A stretch of DNA of 64,000 bases from Salinispora arenicola (GTDB taxonomy: Bacteria; Actinomycetota; Actinomycetes; Mycobacteriales; Micromonosporaceae). Both the position numbers and the translations under genes were made by a program. Positions 24,022-34,077 of this stretch are shown one piece after another (position 1 is the stretch's first letter; every line of letters begins with the position of its first letter). The DNA lies in assembly GCF_006716065.1 (NCBI RefSeq), contig NZ_VFOL01000001.1:5270001-5334000 (forward strand). The letters are read 5' to 3'. Below the pieces are notes generated by a model. The model had not been told where the DNA came from. It ran no database searches and worked only from the letters and a program-made list of their open reading frames with translations.

Positions 24022-25656
24022 GTGCCCTCCGGCTTCGGTGAACTGACTGACCACGCGCATCATCTGGTGGCTACCGGCGACCTCGCCGGCGCCCAGCGGC
24101 TGCTCTCCGACGCGCTGACCGATGCCGATCCACGGCCTGCCCATGCCAGCGCCGAATTGGCCGAGTTGGCGAGTCTGCAGGCGCGGGTGCTGGTCGCGCT
24201 CGGCGACCCGCAGTCCGCGCGGGGCTGGGCGGCCTACGCGTACGCGGCCAGCAACCATCTGCACGGTCGTTCGGACGAACGTACGGTCGCGACGGCCGCC
24301 ACCCTGGCCGCCGTGCTGCACCGGGTCGGTAGCTGGTCCCGGGCGGCGCGGGTCTACCAGGAGGTCATCATCGAGCTGACCGCCTTGGACGGCCCCGAGT
24401 CGCTGCGCGTACTCGCCGCGCACGCTGACCTGGCCACGATGGAGTACGCCCGTGGCCACTGCCAGGCGGCCCGTGACCGGCTCGCCGACGCGTGGGAGCT
24501 GCACCGCGAGGTGTACGGCGATGGGCATCCCAGTGGCATCAAGATGCTGGCCCGGCTCGGCGCGATGCAACGCGACTGTGGGCTGTCCGGTTCCGCGCAC
24601 GAGAGCCTGGCGCTGGCCGGGGAACTGTGCCGGCAGCACCTGACCGCGGACGACCCGCTCGCGGTGCAGGTTGCCGCGCTCGGGCGGGCGGCGGCCGATC
24701 CGGCGCACAGCTGCGCCGGCGTCGCACCGGACGGGCGGGAGGCTCCGATCGTGCCGGCCGCCCGCACGCCCCCGCCGGGGGACGTACCGCCCTACGATGC
24801 CGAGCCGCAGCATCCGTCGCAGCCCGGATACCGACCCGCCGACCCGTACCTGCCGCCGGAGCCGGACCGGCCGGTGGTCGAGGAGCATCCGGCGGCCGGG
24901 TATTCGCCGCCGCTCACGGTCCCGACGCCCCGCCAACCGGTGGACGGTGCCGCGGTCGAGGAGTCGACCGAGTCACCCGAGCAGGGTTCGGGCGGGGCGG
25001 AGCACGACCCGTGGCGGCGTGAGCCGTCGGCCGAGGAGTGGGGCACCGCCGTGCCCCCGTCGGTGCTGCCGCTGGCTCACGGCGACGGTGATGGGCTGGC
25101 GGGCTGGAGGGATCTGGAGGAGGCCGACGGGGTCCGTCGGGTCGCGCCGCGGGAGACGCCCGACGAGCCGGCGGACCTGCCGTCGCGGCTGCTGCCGGTG
25201 CCGGTGCCTCGTGCCTCGCCGCCGTCTCGCAAGCGGCTGTTGCTGCTCGTGGCGGGTGGTGTGGTGGTGCTGCTGGGGACGCTCGCGGTGATCGCGGGGG
25301 TGTCCCGCTTCGCTGGGGCAGCGTCGGTGGCGACCAGCCCACCGGCCCAGGTCCCCGCTACTCCCGCCGCATCCGCGGCGGCTGCCGGCACCCCACCCAG
25401 TGAGCTGACTCTGAGTGACAACCAGGACAGTGTCGCGCTGCGTTGGACGTATCCGGCGGGGGGTGAGGGTCCGGTGGTGGTCTCGGGTGGCCAGCCTGGC
25501 CAGCCGCAGACCGTTTTCGCCAACCTACCCGCCGGCACCACCGACTTCGTCGTGTACGGGCTCAACGGTGGCGTCGACTACTGCTTCGCCGTGGCGGTGG
25601 TCTGGTCGACGGAGACGATCGCCCGGTCGGGGGAGGTCTGCACCAACCGCGGGTGA
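24022..25656 (+). CDS. TPR membrane protein with fibronectin-like extracellular domain
   Basis: About 544 residues from the GTG at 24022; a TTG at 23986 is less likely. Residues 1-200 are helical repeats of TPR type (DHAHHLVATGDLAGAQRLL, RARVLVALGDPQSARGWA and similar), cytoplasmic. Residues 215-395 are a Pro/Glu-rich spacer. A single membrane helix follows (LLLLVAGGVVVLLGTLAVIAG), then a Thr/Ala/Pro stretch and a C-terminal domain of about 90 residues (LSDNQDSVALRWTYPAGGEGP) resembling fibronectin type III. It is a type II-like membrane protein that could link a cytoplasmic assembly to the wall. It converges with the histidine-kinase gene. Confidence 0.8.
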   Translation: MPSGFGELTDHAHHLVATGDLAGAQRLLSDALTDADPRPAHASAELAELASLQARVLVALGDPQSARGWAAYAYAASNHLHGRSDERTVATAATLAAVLHRVGSWSRAARVYQEVIIELTALDGPESLRVLAAHADLATMEYARGHCQAARDRLADAWELHREVYGDGHPSGIKMLARLGAMQRDCGLSGSAHESLALAGELCRQHLTADDPLAVQVAALGRAAADPAHSCAGVAPDGREAPIVPAARTPPPGDVPPYDAEPQHPSQPGYRPADPYLPPEPDRPVVEEHPAAGYSPPLTVPTPRQPVDGAAVEESTESPEQGSGGAEHDPWRREPSAEEWGTAVPPSVLPLAHGDGDGLAGWRDLEEADGVRRVAPRETPDEPADLPSRLLPVPVPRASPPSRKRLLLLVAGGVVVLLGTLAVIAGVSRFAGAASVATSPPAQVPATPAASAAAAGTPPSELTLSDNQDSVALRWTYPAGGEGPVVVSGGQPGQPQTVFANLPAGTTDFVVYGLNGGVDYCFAVAVVWSTETIARSGEVCTNRG

Positions 25657-25667
25657 CGCCGCGCTGG

Positions 25668-27112
25668 CTACTCGGTGGGCAGCGCGGGCAGGGTTACCCG
25701 GACCCGCAGGCCCGGTGGCGGGTCCGCGTCGTCGAGGTCGACGCGACCGCCGGCCCGCCGGACCAGCTCGCGCACGATGGCGAGGCCCAGGCCGGCGCCG
25801 CCGGCGTCCCGATCCCGCGCGGCGTCCAGCCGGGTGAACCGGCCGAACACCCGTTCCCGGTCCGCCGCCAGGATGCCGGGCCCGTCGTCGGTGACCGTCA
25901 CCCGGTGGTACGCGGGCCCGTCCGGCTCGGCGCCGAGCACCACCCGGCTCTGGGCGTGCCGTACGGCGTTGTCGACCAGGTTGACGAGTACCCGGCGCAG
26001 TTCGTCCACGTCGCCGACCACCCACAGTGGCGACGTCGGTGCTTCCACGTGCACGGTCCTCGCCGGGTGGCGGTCGACCACCTCGGCCAGCAGGGCGCCC
26101 AGGTCGACCGGTCCGGCCGCACGGGTGGGCGGGTCCTCGTCGAGGCGGGCGAGCAGCAGCAGGTCGTCGACCAGACGGCCGAGCCGTTCGGTGTCGGCGA
26201 GCAGGTCCGCGGAGACGGCCGACCAGTCGGTTCGGTCCGCGAGTCGCTGTGCGACCTCGAGTTCGGTTCGGAGGTTGGTGAGTGGACTTCGCAGTTCGTG
26301 TGCGGCGTCGGCGACGAATGCCCGCTCCCGGTCGCGGCTGGCGCGCAGCCGGTCCAGCATGTCGTTGAGGGTCACCGCGAGCCGGTGGATCTCGTCCCGC
26401 GATGCGGGTACGGGCAGCCGGCCGCTCCCATCCCGACCGGTGATCTCTTCGGCGCCGCGGCGCAGCGCCTCCACTGGTCGCAGCGTCGCGCCAACTGCCC
26501 GCCAGGCCACGACGGCGAGCAGGCCCACCAGCGGTAGGAAGCTGGCCAGCAGGATGGTCTGGACGGTGTTGGTGCTGTGCCGCACGTCCACCAGCGAGCG
26601 CGCGACCAGCACGGTGAGTGGATCGGCATCGGTGCCGGCCGGGACGGCCACGACCCGCACCGGCCCGGTCAGCCCCATCCGCTCCCCCGCCACGGTGATT
26701 CCGGCTCGGGCGGTGCGGTCGACCTGTTCCGGTCGGACCATCGGCACCAGCCGGTCGGCGTCGATGGAGGCGGCTCGGACCCGCCCCTGTGTGTCGATCA
26801 CCTGTGCCCGTACCTGGCCGCCGGCGACGGGCAGGGGGTCGGGCAGGGCGTCCTCGGCGGCCAGCAGCGCGACGGCGTCGGCGGTGCGCAGCGCCTCCGT
26901 GTCGACGTTGCGGTGCAGGGTCCAGGTGAGCACGGCCAGCAGCACCAGGCCGCCTATGGCGAGTCCTGTCGACACTCCGAGGACGCCGATCACCATCAGC
27001 CGTCCGCGCAGGCCAAGGGGGGACCACAGGCGCCTCTGCGCGGAGCGCGCGGTTGGGCCTGTGGGCTGGGTGCCCTGTCCGGGGTGGTCGGCGGGGTCCT
27101 GGTGTGCGGTGA

Positions 27113-27116
<4 letters not shown>
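25668..27116 (-). CDS. sensor histidine kinase (HAMP type)
   Basis: A 482-residue membrane kinase. ATG at 27116 overlaps the response-regulator stop by 4 bases (ATGA). Helix 1 is at 41-66, an extracellular sensor spans about 67-185, helix 2 is at 186-206 (ILLASFLPLVGLLAVVAW), HAMP at 207-262, HisKA with phospho-acceptor His273 (DAAHELRSPLTNLR), and a HATPase domain with NLVDNAVRHA, DDGPGI and AGLGLAIV. The signal is unknown. The system is divergent from a LolA-like secreted protein, a common arrangement in which the regulator controls its neighbour. Confidence 0.93.
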
Positions 27117-27769
<653 letters not shown>

Positions 27770-27864
27770 GGGTCAAGAGTGCCACCGCGGGGACCGCGCC
27801 GGAAACGCCGTCCTCAGCGTCCGCACAGGGTGGGTTCGGCAGGATGGTCGGCAGGAGGTGCCAG

Positions 27865-28938
27865 ATGTCCGTTCTGACAAGCCGTCCCGTCGTGCGTTGG
27901 CTGGTTCCGGTGGCCGCCGTCGTGACCGTCATCGGCGGGGGCGCCGCGCTGGGCCGGTTCGCCGCCGAGGCCGAGCCGAGCCTGCCGCCCCGGTCCGCCG
28001 CCCAGCTTCTGGTCGATCTTCAGACCGCCCGTTTCGAGGGCTTGTCCGGCACCGTCGTGCAGCGAGCAGACCTCGGTCTGCCGCCGATCGCCGGGCTGCT
28101 CGCCGACGACGGTCCGGCCAGCCTGCTGACCGGCTCGCACACCTTGCGGGTCTGGCACTCGGGGCCAAAGCAGCAGCGGATCGCGCTCGTCGACACGCTC
28201 GGGCAGCGGGACTTCATCCGGGATGGGCGGGACGTGTGGCTGTGGAACAGCCGGACCAACACGGCCACCCACCGGGTGCTGGCCGACGACGAGGACGTGG
28301 CGGTTCCGCCGGGGGTGCCGGCGACACCGCAGGATGCTGCCGCGCAGGCACTCGCCGCGATTGACCCGACGACCGAGGTCAGCGTTGGACGGGCGGCCAC
28401 GGTCGCCGGGCGGGACGCCTACGAGCTGGTGCTGGCGCCTCGGGACGCCGCTTCCCTGGTGCACCAGGTCCGGATCGCCATCGACGCGACCGAGCATCTG
28501 CCGCTGCGGTTCGAGGTCTTTGCCGAGGGTGGGGACCGCCCGGCGTTCGAGGTGGCGTTCACCCAGATCGACTATGCCCGGCCGGATCCCGACCAGTTCA
28601 CCTTCAATCCGCCGCCGGGTGTGCAGATCACCGAGAAGAAGGGTAGCTGGGACCATCCGGAGTCGCGGGACGACGAGGAGCAGCCGGACCTGCGTGCCGT
28701 CGGCACGGGCTGGACCACGGTCCTGGTCGCGAAGGTCGGCGACGTGGGTTCCGCCGCTGCCGCCGAGGATGTGCCCGACCTGGACCTGCTCGCCGGGCAG
28801 TTGCCGGCGGTCCAGGGCGACTGGGGCAGCGGTCGGCTGTTCCGCAGTAATCTGGTGACGGCGCTGCTCACCGACGACGGGCGGCTGATCGTCGGGGCGG
28901 TGTCCCCGGAACGGCTGTACGAGGTGGCCCGGGGCTGA
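27865..28938 (+). CDS. secreted LolA/MucB-like protein
   Basis: About 357 residues. ATG at 27865 follows AGGAGGT, and the frame extends slightly upstream without a better site. The N-terminal signal/anchor segment is WLVPVAAVVTVIGGGAALG. The body resembles the LolA/LppX/MucB fold of half-barrels: ARFEGLSGTVVQRADLGLPPI, LRVWHSGPKQQRIALV, FIRDGRDVWLWNSRTNTATH, then VRIAIDATEHLPLRFEVFAEG. A conserved C-terminal lobe follows. Such proteins bind lipid or act as sensors of envelope stress. No Cys at the cleavage site, so it is not a typical lipoprotein. It is followed by a 50-bp perfect palindrome. Confidence 0.82.
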   Translation: MSVLTSRPVVRWLVPVAAVVTVIGGGAALGRFAAEAEPSLPPRSAAQLLVDLQTARFEGLSGTVVQRADLGLPPIAGLLADDGPASLLTGSHTLRVWHSGPKQQRIALVDTLGQRDFIRDGRDVWLWNSRTNTATHRVLADDEDVAVPPGVPATPQDAAAQALAAIDPTTEVSVGRAATVAGRDAYELVLAPRDAASLVHQVRIAIDATEHLPLRFEVFAEGGDRPAFEVAFTQIDYARPDPDQFTFNPPPGVQITEKKGSWDHPESRDDEEQPDLRAVGTGWTTVLVAKVGDVGSAAAAEDVPDLDLLAGQLPAVQGDWGSGRLFRSNLVTALLTDDGRLIVGAVSPERLYEVARG

Positions 28939-28944
28939 CCTGAG

Positions 28945-28994
28945 ACACACACCACCGGGGTCCGCGCAGCTGCGCGGACCCCGGTGGTGTGTGT
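28945..28994. terminator. 50-bp perfect palindrome, probable terminator
   Basis: Arms of 25 bases are exactly complementary around the centre CGCAGCTGCG, forming a very stable hairpin 6 bases after the stop codon of the LolA-like gene. The absence of a true loop means a four-base turn in the folded form. Confidence 0.75.
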
Positions 28995-29137
28995 CGTGCC
29001 TAGAGCCGTGGTCAGCGCCCGCGGGTCACCCGCGATCGAAGGGCCCGACGTCGAGCCGACCGCACGGATTGGGCGGCGCGCACATTCGATGGTCGGCAGA
29101 ACCATCATGGGCACACCGGCGGGCGGGCCGCCCGGTA

Positions 29138-29154
29138 TCCTGACCAGTTCAGGA
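29138..29154. promoter_or_regulatory. inverted repeat upstream of the HelR-type gene
   Basis: TCCTGA-CCAGT-TCAGGA, perfect 6-bp arms, 89 bases before the chosen start. A second imperfect repeat (GAACGG ... CCGTTC) lies around 29163-29182. Either could be an operator; the proposed rifamycin-associated element of helR genes was not recognised here. Confidence 0.4.
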
Positions 29155-29242
29155 AACGAAAAAGAACGGCGCAACGGCCGTTCCTACGGGCAAGGGTAAC
29201 GAATTGCGAGATGGCTTGTCAAGGCACTCCGGTGATTCGCCG

Positions 29243-31507
29243 ATGAACGACGACGAGATCGGCCAGGAGCAGGAGTACGTCTCGATGCTCTACGGCCGGT
29301 TGGACGCGCTGCGGGAACAGGCCGCCCAGCGGCTCACCGAACAGCTGCGCGCCACGGGTGGCACACTCCAGGCCCGATCCCAGCGCGACAGCGCGGTGAA
29401 GATGTACGGCGAGCAGGTGGAGCAGTTCTCCGCCGTCGAGCACGGCCTGTGCTTCGGCCGGCTGGACACCGATGACGACGGCCGGCACTACATCGGCAGA
29501 ATCGGCATCTTCGACACCGGCGGCGACTACGAACCGCTGCTGATCGACTGGCGGGCCCCGGCGGCACGCGCCTTCTACCTCGCCACCGCCGCCAACCCGC
29601 AGGGCGTCCGCCGCCGACGGCACCTGCGGACCCGGCAGCGCAAGGTGACCGGCCTCAACGATGAGGTGCTCGACCTGGCCGCCGCGTCCCCCACCGCGCA
29701 CGAGGAGGTGACCGGCGAGGCGGCGCTGCTCGCCGCCCTCACCGCCGGCCGGACCGGCCGGATGCGGGACATCGTCGAAACCATCCAGGCCGAACAGGAC
29801 CGGGTCATCCGCGCCGAGTTGCCGGGCACACTGGTGGTGCAGGGCGGACCGGGCACCGGCAAGACCGCGGTGGCGCTGCACCGGGCCGCCTACCTGCTCT
29901 ACACCCACCGGCGTGAACTTGCCACCCGGGGTGTACTGCTGGTCGGGCCGAACGCGACCTTCCTGCGCTACATCTCCCAGGTGCTACCCGCCCTGGCCGA
30001 GACCGGTGTGCTGCTGCGCACCCAGGCCGACCTGTTTCCCGGGGTCACCGCCCGGCGCACCGAACCGGCCGACACCGCCGCGCTGAAGGGTCGCCCGGTG
30101 CTGGTCGACGTCCTCGCCGCCGCGGTCCGGGACCGGCAGTGGGTACCGGACGAACCGCTGGAGATCGAGCAGCCGCAGCAGGAGATCCTGGTGCTGCACC
30201 CGGAGACGGTCCGGGCCGCCCGGGACCGGGCCCGCCGGTCCGGTCGGCCGCACAACCTGGCACGGACGGTGTTCGACGTCGAAGTCGTACACGCTCTCGC
30301 CGCGCAGGTCGCCGAGCGCATCGGCGCCGACCCGCTGGGCGGGGAGAACCTGCTCGACGAGGCCGACGTCGCCGAGATCCGTCGGGAGCTGCGGGACGAC
30401 CCGGAGGTGCGCGCGGCGCTGGACCGGTTGTGGCCGCTGCTCACCCCACAGCGCCTGCTCGCCGACCTGTACGCCGACCCGGGGCGGATCGCCGCCGCCG
30501 CGCCCATGCTGGACGAGGCTGAGCGGGACCTGCTGCATCGCCAGCCGGGTGGCTGGACACCAGCCGACGTACCGCTGTTGGACGAGGCGGCCGAGTTACT
30601 CGGCGAGGACGACGACTCGGCCGCGGCCCGCCGGGAACGGCTGCGGGCCCTGCAGCACGAGTACGCCGAAGGGGTGTTGGAGATCGCCCGGGGATCCCGG
30701 TCAATCGACGTGGAGGACGAGGTGGACGGCGGGGAGATCCTCGGTGTCACCGACCTGCTCGACGCCGACCGGTTGGTGGAGCGGCAGGAGGAGGGTGACC
30801 GGCTGACCACCGCGCAGCGGGCCGCCGCCGACCGCAGTTGGGCGTTCGGCCACGTCATCGTGGACGAGGCGCAGGAGCTGTCGCCGATGGCCTGGCGGCT
30901 GCTGATGCGCCGTTGCCCGAATCGGTCGATGACCATCGTCGGTGATGTGGCACAGACCGGCGCGTTGGCCGGTACCGCGTCCTGGGCTGACGCCCTCGAA
31001 CCGTATGTGGCGCAGCGCTGGCGGCTGGCGGAGTTGGCGGTGAGCTACCGCACCCCCACCGAGATCATGGCGGTCGCCGCGCAGGTGCTCGCGGAGATCG
31101 ACCCGGCGCTGCGCCCGCCCCGCTCGGTACGGTCCACCGGCGAGCCACCCACCGACCGCAAGGTAGCACCGGAGCGGCTGGTGGCAGAGTTGGTGGACGC
31201 GGTGACCGGCGAGGCGGCTGCCCTGACCGACGGCCGCGTCGGGGTGATCGTGCCGGCCGCCCGGGTGGACGATCTGGGTGCCGCCCTGGTGGGCGCCATC
31301 CCCGAGGTGACCATCGGTGAACAGCCCAACTTGGAGGGCCGTACCGTCCTGCTCACCGTCGCCCAGGCCAAGGGGCTGGAGTTCGACGCGGTCCTGGTCG
31401 TCGACCCGGACGGGATCGTCGCGGAGTCTCCGCGCGGTCGCAACGACCTGTATGTGGCCCTGACCCGTGCCACCCAACGCCTGACGATCCTGCGCCCCAC
31501 CCGCTGA
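29243..31507 (+). CDS. helR: HelD/HelR-type RNA polymerase recycling ATPase
   Basis: About 754 residues, ATG at 29243 (an in-frame TTG at 29204 is possible). Superfamily 1 helicase-like ATPase: an N-terminal coiled coil (residues 5-60, the arm that enters the polymerase channels), the HelD-specific YIGRIGIFD...PLLIDWRAP block, Walker A GGPGTGKT at 201-208, a DEAQELSPM Walker B near 550, and motif VALTRATQRL at the C-terminus. HelD proteins remove stalled RNA polymerase from DNA; the actinobacterial HelR subgroup protects polymerase from rifamycins. The assignment to HelR over a general HelD is by overall resemblance. A strong bidirectional hairpin follows. Confidence 0.88.
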   Translation: MNDDEIGQEQEYVSMLYGRLDALREQAAQRLTEQLRATGGTLQARSQRDSAVKMYGEQVEQFSAVEHGLCFGRLDTDDDGRHYIGRIGIFDTGGDYEPLLIDWRAPAARAFYLATAANPQGVRRRRHLRTRQRKVTGLNDEVLDLAAASPTAHEEVTGEAALLAALTAGRTGRMRDIVETIQAEQDRVIRAELPGTLVVQGGPGTGKTAVALHRAAYLLYTHRRELATRGVLLVGPNATFLRYISQVLPALAETGVLLRTQADLFPGVTARRTEPADTAALKGRPVLVDVLAAAVRDRQWVPDEPLEIEQPQQEILVLHPETVRAARDRARRSGRPHNLARTVFDVEVVHALAAQVAERIGADPLGGENLLDEADVAEIRRELRDDPEVRAALDRLWPLLTPQRLLADLYADPGRIAAAAPMLDEAERDLLHRQPGGWTPADVPLLDEAAELLGEDDDSAAARRERLRALQHEYAEGVLEIARGSRSIDVEDEVDGGEILGVTDLLDADRLVERQEEGDRLTTAQRAAADRSWAFGHVIVDEAQELSPMAWRLLMRRCPNRSMTIVGDVAQTGALAGTASWADALEPYVAQRWRLAELAVSYRTPTEIMAVAAQVLAEIDPALRPPRSVRSTGEPPTDRKVAPERLVAELVDAVTGEAAALTDGRVGVIVPAARVDDLGAALVGAIPEVTIGEQPNLEGRTVLLTVAQAKGLEFDAVLVVDPDGIVAESPRGRNDLYVALTRATQRLTILRPTR

Positions 31508-31532
31508 GTGCCCCGCGTCGGTGGTCACCTGG

Positions 31533-31567
31533 CCGACGGCCTGGCCCGCTGCGGGCCAGGCCGTCGG
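31533..31567. terminator. bidirectional terminator hairpin
   Basis: A perfect 15-bp stem (CCGACGGCCTGGCCC and its complement) with a GCTGC loop, between the convergent HelR-type gene and the small gene at 31599. Confidence 0.8.
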
Positions 31568-31598
31568 GTGTGGGCGGCCGGGTGCGGTGCGGGCCGGA

Positions 31599-32006
31599 TC
31601 AGTCGTCGGAGAGGCCCGCGACGTGCACGCCGGGACCGGCCGCGTCGCTCGTGGAGCCGCCGGTCGGAGTACTCAGGCCGCCGGTGGTGGCGTCCCCCGT
31701 CGTGGTCGGGGCAACCTTGCCCGGGTGGCGTTCCGGTTGTCGGGCCAGCCGGCGGACACTGGCCGGACCCGCGGTCCCGCCGGTCGTCGTGACCGCCCCT
31801 TGACCCCGGGTCGGGCCACCGTCGCGCAGCACCCGTGGGTCGATCTGGACGTGCGCCGGGTCGCCCGGGTCCTCGTCCTGGATGACCCGCTGCACATCGG
31901 TTTGCGGCACGGTCACCTCATCCAGGACACCTTCGCCGTACCCGTCACCGGCGATCCGCCCCTCGGCCCGCCGGGCGGCCTCGTTCCGTATGTCGTCGGT
32001 ACGCAC
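31599..32006 (-). CDS. hypothetical low-complexity protein
   Basis: A 135-residue protein. The GTG at 32006 sits behind GAGGTGAGG with a 4-base gap. The first 65 residues are ordered-looking and acidic (DDIRNEAARRAEGRIAGDGY, then VTVPQTDVQRVIQDEDPGDP); the rest is a Gly/Thr/Ser-rich tail. No family was recognised. It is divergent from the membrane protein at 32272. Confidence 0.6.
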   Translation of the reverse strand: MRTDDIRNEAARRAEGRIAGDGYGEGVLDEVTVPQTDVQRVIQDEDPGDPAHVQIDPRVLRDGGPTRGQGAVTTTGGTAGPASVRRLARQPERHPGKVAPTTTGDATTGGLSTPTGGSTSDAAGPGVHVAGLSDD

Positions 32007-32271
32007 GTTGCCTCACCTCGCAGACTCGTCGGTAGTCTCGTTGCGTTCCCATCCCCGGGCCGATCTAACCCACCGACGGAACCACCGCGACCGGCGACCG
32101 GGTTGGCCGCCGCGGCGAGCGCGCGGGCGGTGACGACGTCGCCGGGGTGGGTGTTTACTGCCCCCGGCTGGTCGGGTAGACCCAGGGTGCCCCCGCCACA
32201 ACCGTGCCGCGGCCGAGACGCGGTAGCGGGGCGAGGGATCGCAGGTACTCATCAAATCCGAGGAGGACCAG

Positions 32272-32652
32272 ATGAGCACGCAGGCTGCATCTACCAGGCC
32301 GACGAACCGGCCCGCTGCGGATACCCAAAACCGGGACCGTGCGCAGGAAGCCCCGACCAGGCCGATGCAGGCGATGGGCGACGGGCACCGGGAGCAGATG
32401 CCGGCTTCGGGCACGGAGACGAAGAATTCGTTCCTGACCACCGAGTTCTGGATCTACGCCGGCGCGGTCACGCTTGTGGTGATCTCCGCCTTCTGGCGTG
32501 GCGGGTCCGCCAACGGGCTGAACATCAACGATCCGACGTTGGCGTGGTGGTTCCTGTCCGCCCTGACCGCCGCGTACCTGGTCAGCCGGGGGCTGGCGAA
32601 GGCCGGCTCGGAACGGCGGCTCGGTTCCGAACGAAGCATGGCTCGGCGTTAA
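32272..32652 (+). CDS. small two-helix membrane protein of unknown function
   Basis: A 126-residue protein, ATG at 32272 behind GGAGGA. The N-terminal 50 residues are hydrophilic (Thr/Gln/Arg-rich), then two membrane segments follow (FWIYAGAVTLVVISAFWRGG and LAWWFLSALTAAYLVSRGLA), separated by a short loop containing NGLNINDP, and a basic tail ends the protein. This is a common actinomycete type of unknown function. It converges on the Spo0M gene, with a terminator between. Confidence 0.75.
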   Translation: MSTQAASTRPTNRPAADTQNRDRAQEAPTRPMQAMGDGHREQMPASGTETKNSFLTTEFWIYAGAVTLVVISAFWRGGSANGLNINDPTLAWWFLSALTAAYLVSRGLAKAGSERRLGSERSMARR

Positions 32653-32665
32653 CCGTTAGCGACAC

Positions 32666-32704
32666 AGGGGTGCCCCCCGGGATCACGTCCCGGAGGGCAC
32701 CCCT
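32666..32704. terminator. bidirectional terminator hairpin
   Basis: A 17-bp stem with one mismatch (AGGGGTGCCCCCCGGGA against TCCCGGAGGGCACCCCT), loop TCACG, between convergent genes ending at 32652 and 32713. Confidence 0.8.
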
Positions 32705-32712
32705 TGCGTGCG

Positions 32713-33663
32713 TTACTCGTCGAAGCCGAAGTCCTCGGCGAAGTCACCCTCGATCGCGTCCTCGATCATCTCACCGGCGATCATGCCGCCGGCCACACCG
32801 AGAGCCGCACCGGCGATCACTCCGCCCATGCCCACCCCGCGCTGGCCGTGCTGGTGCGGGACGCCGAAGCCCTGCGCCCGCAGGCTGCCGTAGCGGGAGG
32901 TCGTCTCGCGCAACCACCCGTCGACGACCTGCACCCAGTCCACCCGGTCGGCGTCCTGGTGCGCGACCTGGTAACGGCCGAACACGTCCTGCCCGGAGGT
33001 GAAGAAGCCGCCGCGCTTGTCGCATTCCAGGATGACGTCGACGCCCTGCGGGTTGGTGACGAACGTCAGCTCCACCTCGGTGATCGTCTGCGCGTACTGC
33101 GGGGAGGCGAAGAACTCGATCTCCTGGTAGAACGGCAGTGTCTGCTGAACACCGTGCAGGTGACCGCGTTCCAGGTCGGCGTTCTTGAACCGGAAGCCGA
33201 GCCGGGTGAACGCCTCCAGGATGCGCTCGTGCACCGGCAGCGGATGAACGTTGACCTGGTCCAGGTCGCTCTTGTCCACGGCGCGGGCAATCGCCAACTC
33301 GGTACGCAGGCCCATCGTCATGCCGTGCAGCCGCTGGCCGTACACGTCCGTGATCGGGGTCTCCCACGGCACCGGCAGTTGGAACGGGATCGACAGCTGC
33401 TGCTTGGGAGTCAGTTGCAGCGGCCCGGAGACCGGCATCCGCTGGAACTCCATGAGCCCCGCGTACTCCGTGTCGTGGCCCTCGATCTCGACCCGGGTGA
33501 CCAGGCCGACGACAATCTGCTCGATGGCCGCCGGCGAGTCCCCGCCGATCAGGTTGACCTGGCCGTCCAGGGTCAGGCCAGGCCGGGTGTTCGGGTTCGT
33601 GAGGACGGTGTCCACGCTGGGGCCGCCTACGCCTAACGCGCTCAACATCTTTTTGAAGACCAT
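32713..33663 (-). CDS. sporulation-control protein Spo0M homologue
   Basis: About 316 residues, ATG at 33663 (the frame is open upstream, but homologues begin MVFKKML-like). Spo0M is an arrestin-fold protein that modulates sporulation and division in Bacillus, with homologues across actinobacteria. Matching stretches: VDTVLTNPNTRPGLTLDGQV, a strand pair around LQLTPKQQLSIPFQLPVPWE, then LRTELAIARAVDKSDLDQV. The C-terminal 70 residues are an extra tail with a glycine-rich amphipathic helix (GVIAGAALGVAGGMIAGEMI) and an acidic end, probably for membrane or partner contact. Confidence 0.88.
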   Translation of the reverse strand: MVFKKMLSALGVGGPSVDTVLTNPNTRPGLTLDGQVNLIGGDSPAAIEQIVVGLVTRVEIEGHDTEYAGLMEFQRMPVSGPLQLTPKQQLSIPFQLPVPWETPITDVYGQRLHGMTMGLRTELAIARAVDKSDLDQVNVHPLPVHERILEAFTRLGFRFKNADLERGHLHGVQQTLPFYQEIEFFASPQYAQTITEVELTFVTNPQGVDVILECDKRGGFFTSGQDVFGRYQVAHQDADRVDWVQVVDGWLRETTSRYGSLRAQGFGVPHQHGQRGVGMGGVIAGAALGVAGGMIAGEMIEDAIEGDFAEDFGFDE

Positions 33664-33861
33664 CGGAACTCCCGCTGGGTCTGGTGTCGCACTCTCCTGG
33701 AGCCGACGGTAACGGTGTGCACCGTACCGGATGCTGCTGAGAGGCTGTTGGAAGTCTCCCATCAGCGCCGGGTCGGCTGCCACCTCCACCGGACACTCCC
33801 GTCGTTGTGGACGCTACCCGCCGCCGGCAACCCACCACCGGACCCTGACGGGACGGGCCGG

Positions 33862-34077
33862 CTAGACGAAGTCGAACTCACCATCCCGCACACCACCGAC
33901 GAACGCGGCCCACTCCTCGGCCGTATAGATGATCGTTGCGGCCTCGGGCGCCTTGCTGTGCCGCACGGCCACCCGACCCGATCCGTCGAGCAACGGCCCC
34001 GCCTCGACGCAGTTACCGCCGTGGTCCGGGCTCTTGGTGCTGATATGCCAAGCAACGTCCGGCATGGTGTCGCTCAT
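33862..34077 (-). CDS. DUF397 domain protein
   Basis: A 71-residue protein typical of DUF397: WHISTKSPDHGGNCVEAGPL, then VRHSKAPEAATIIYTAEEWAAFVGGVRDGEFD. ATG at 34077 overlaps the end of the Scr1-family regulator by 4 bases. Scr1/DUF397 pairs are widespread in actinomycetes and considered toxin-antitoxin-like or regulatory pairs affecting development and antibiotic production. DUF397 would be the partner of the regulator just upstream. Confidence 0.92.
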   Translation of the reverse strand: MSDTMPDVAWHISTKSPDHGGNCVEAGPLLDGSGRVAVRHSKAPEAATIIYTAEEWAAFVGGVRDGEFDFV

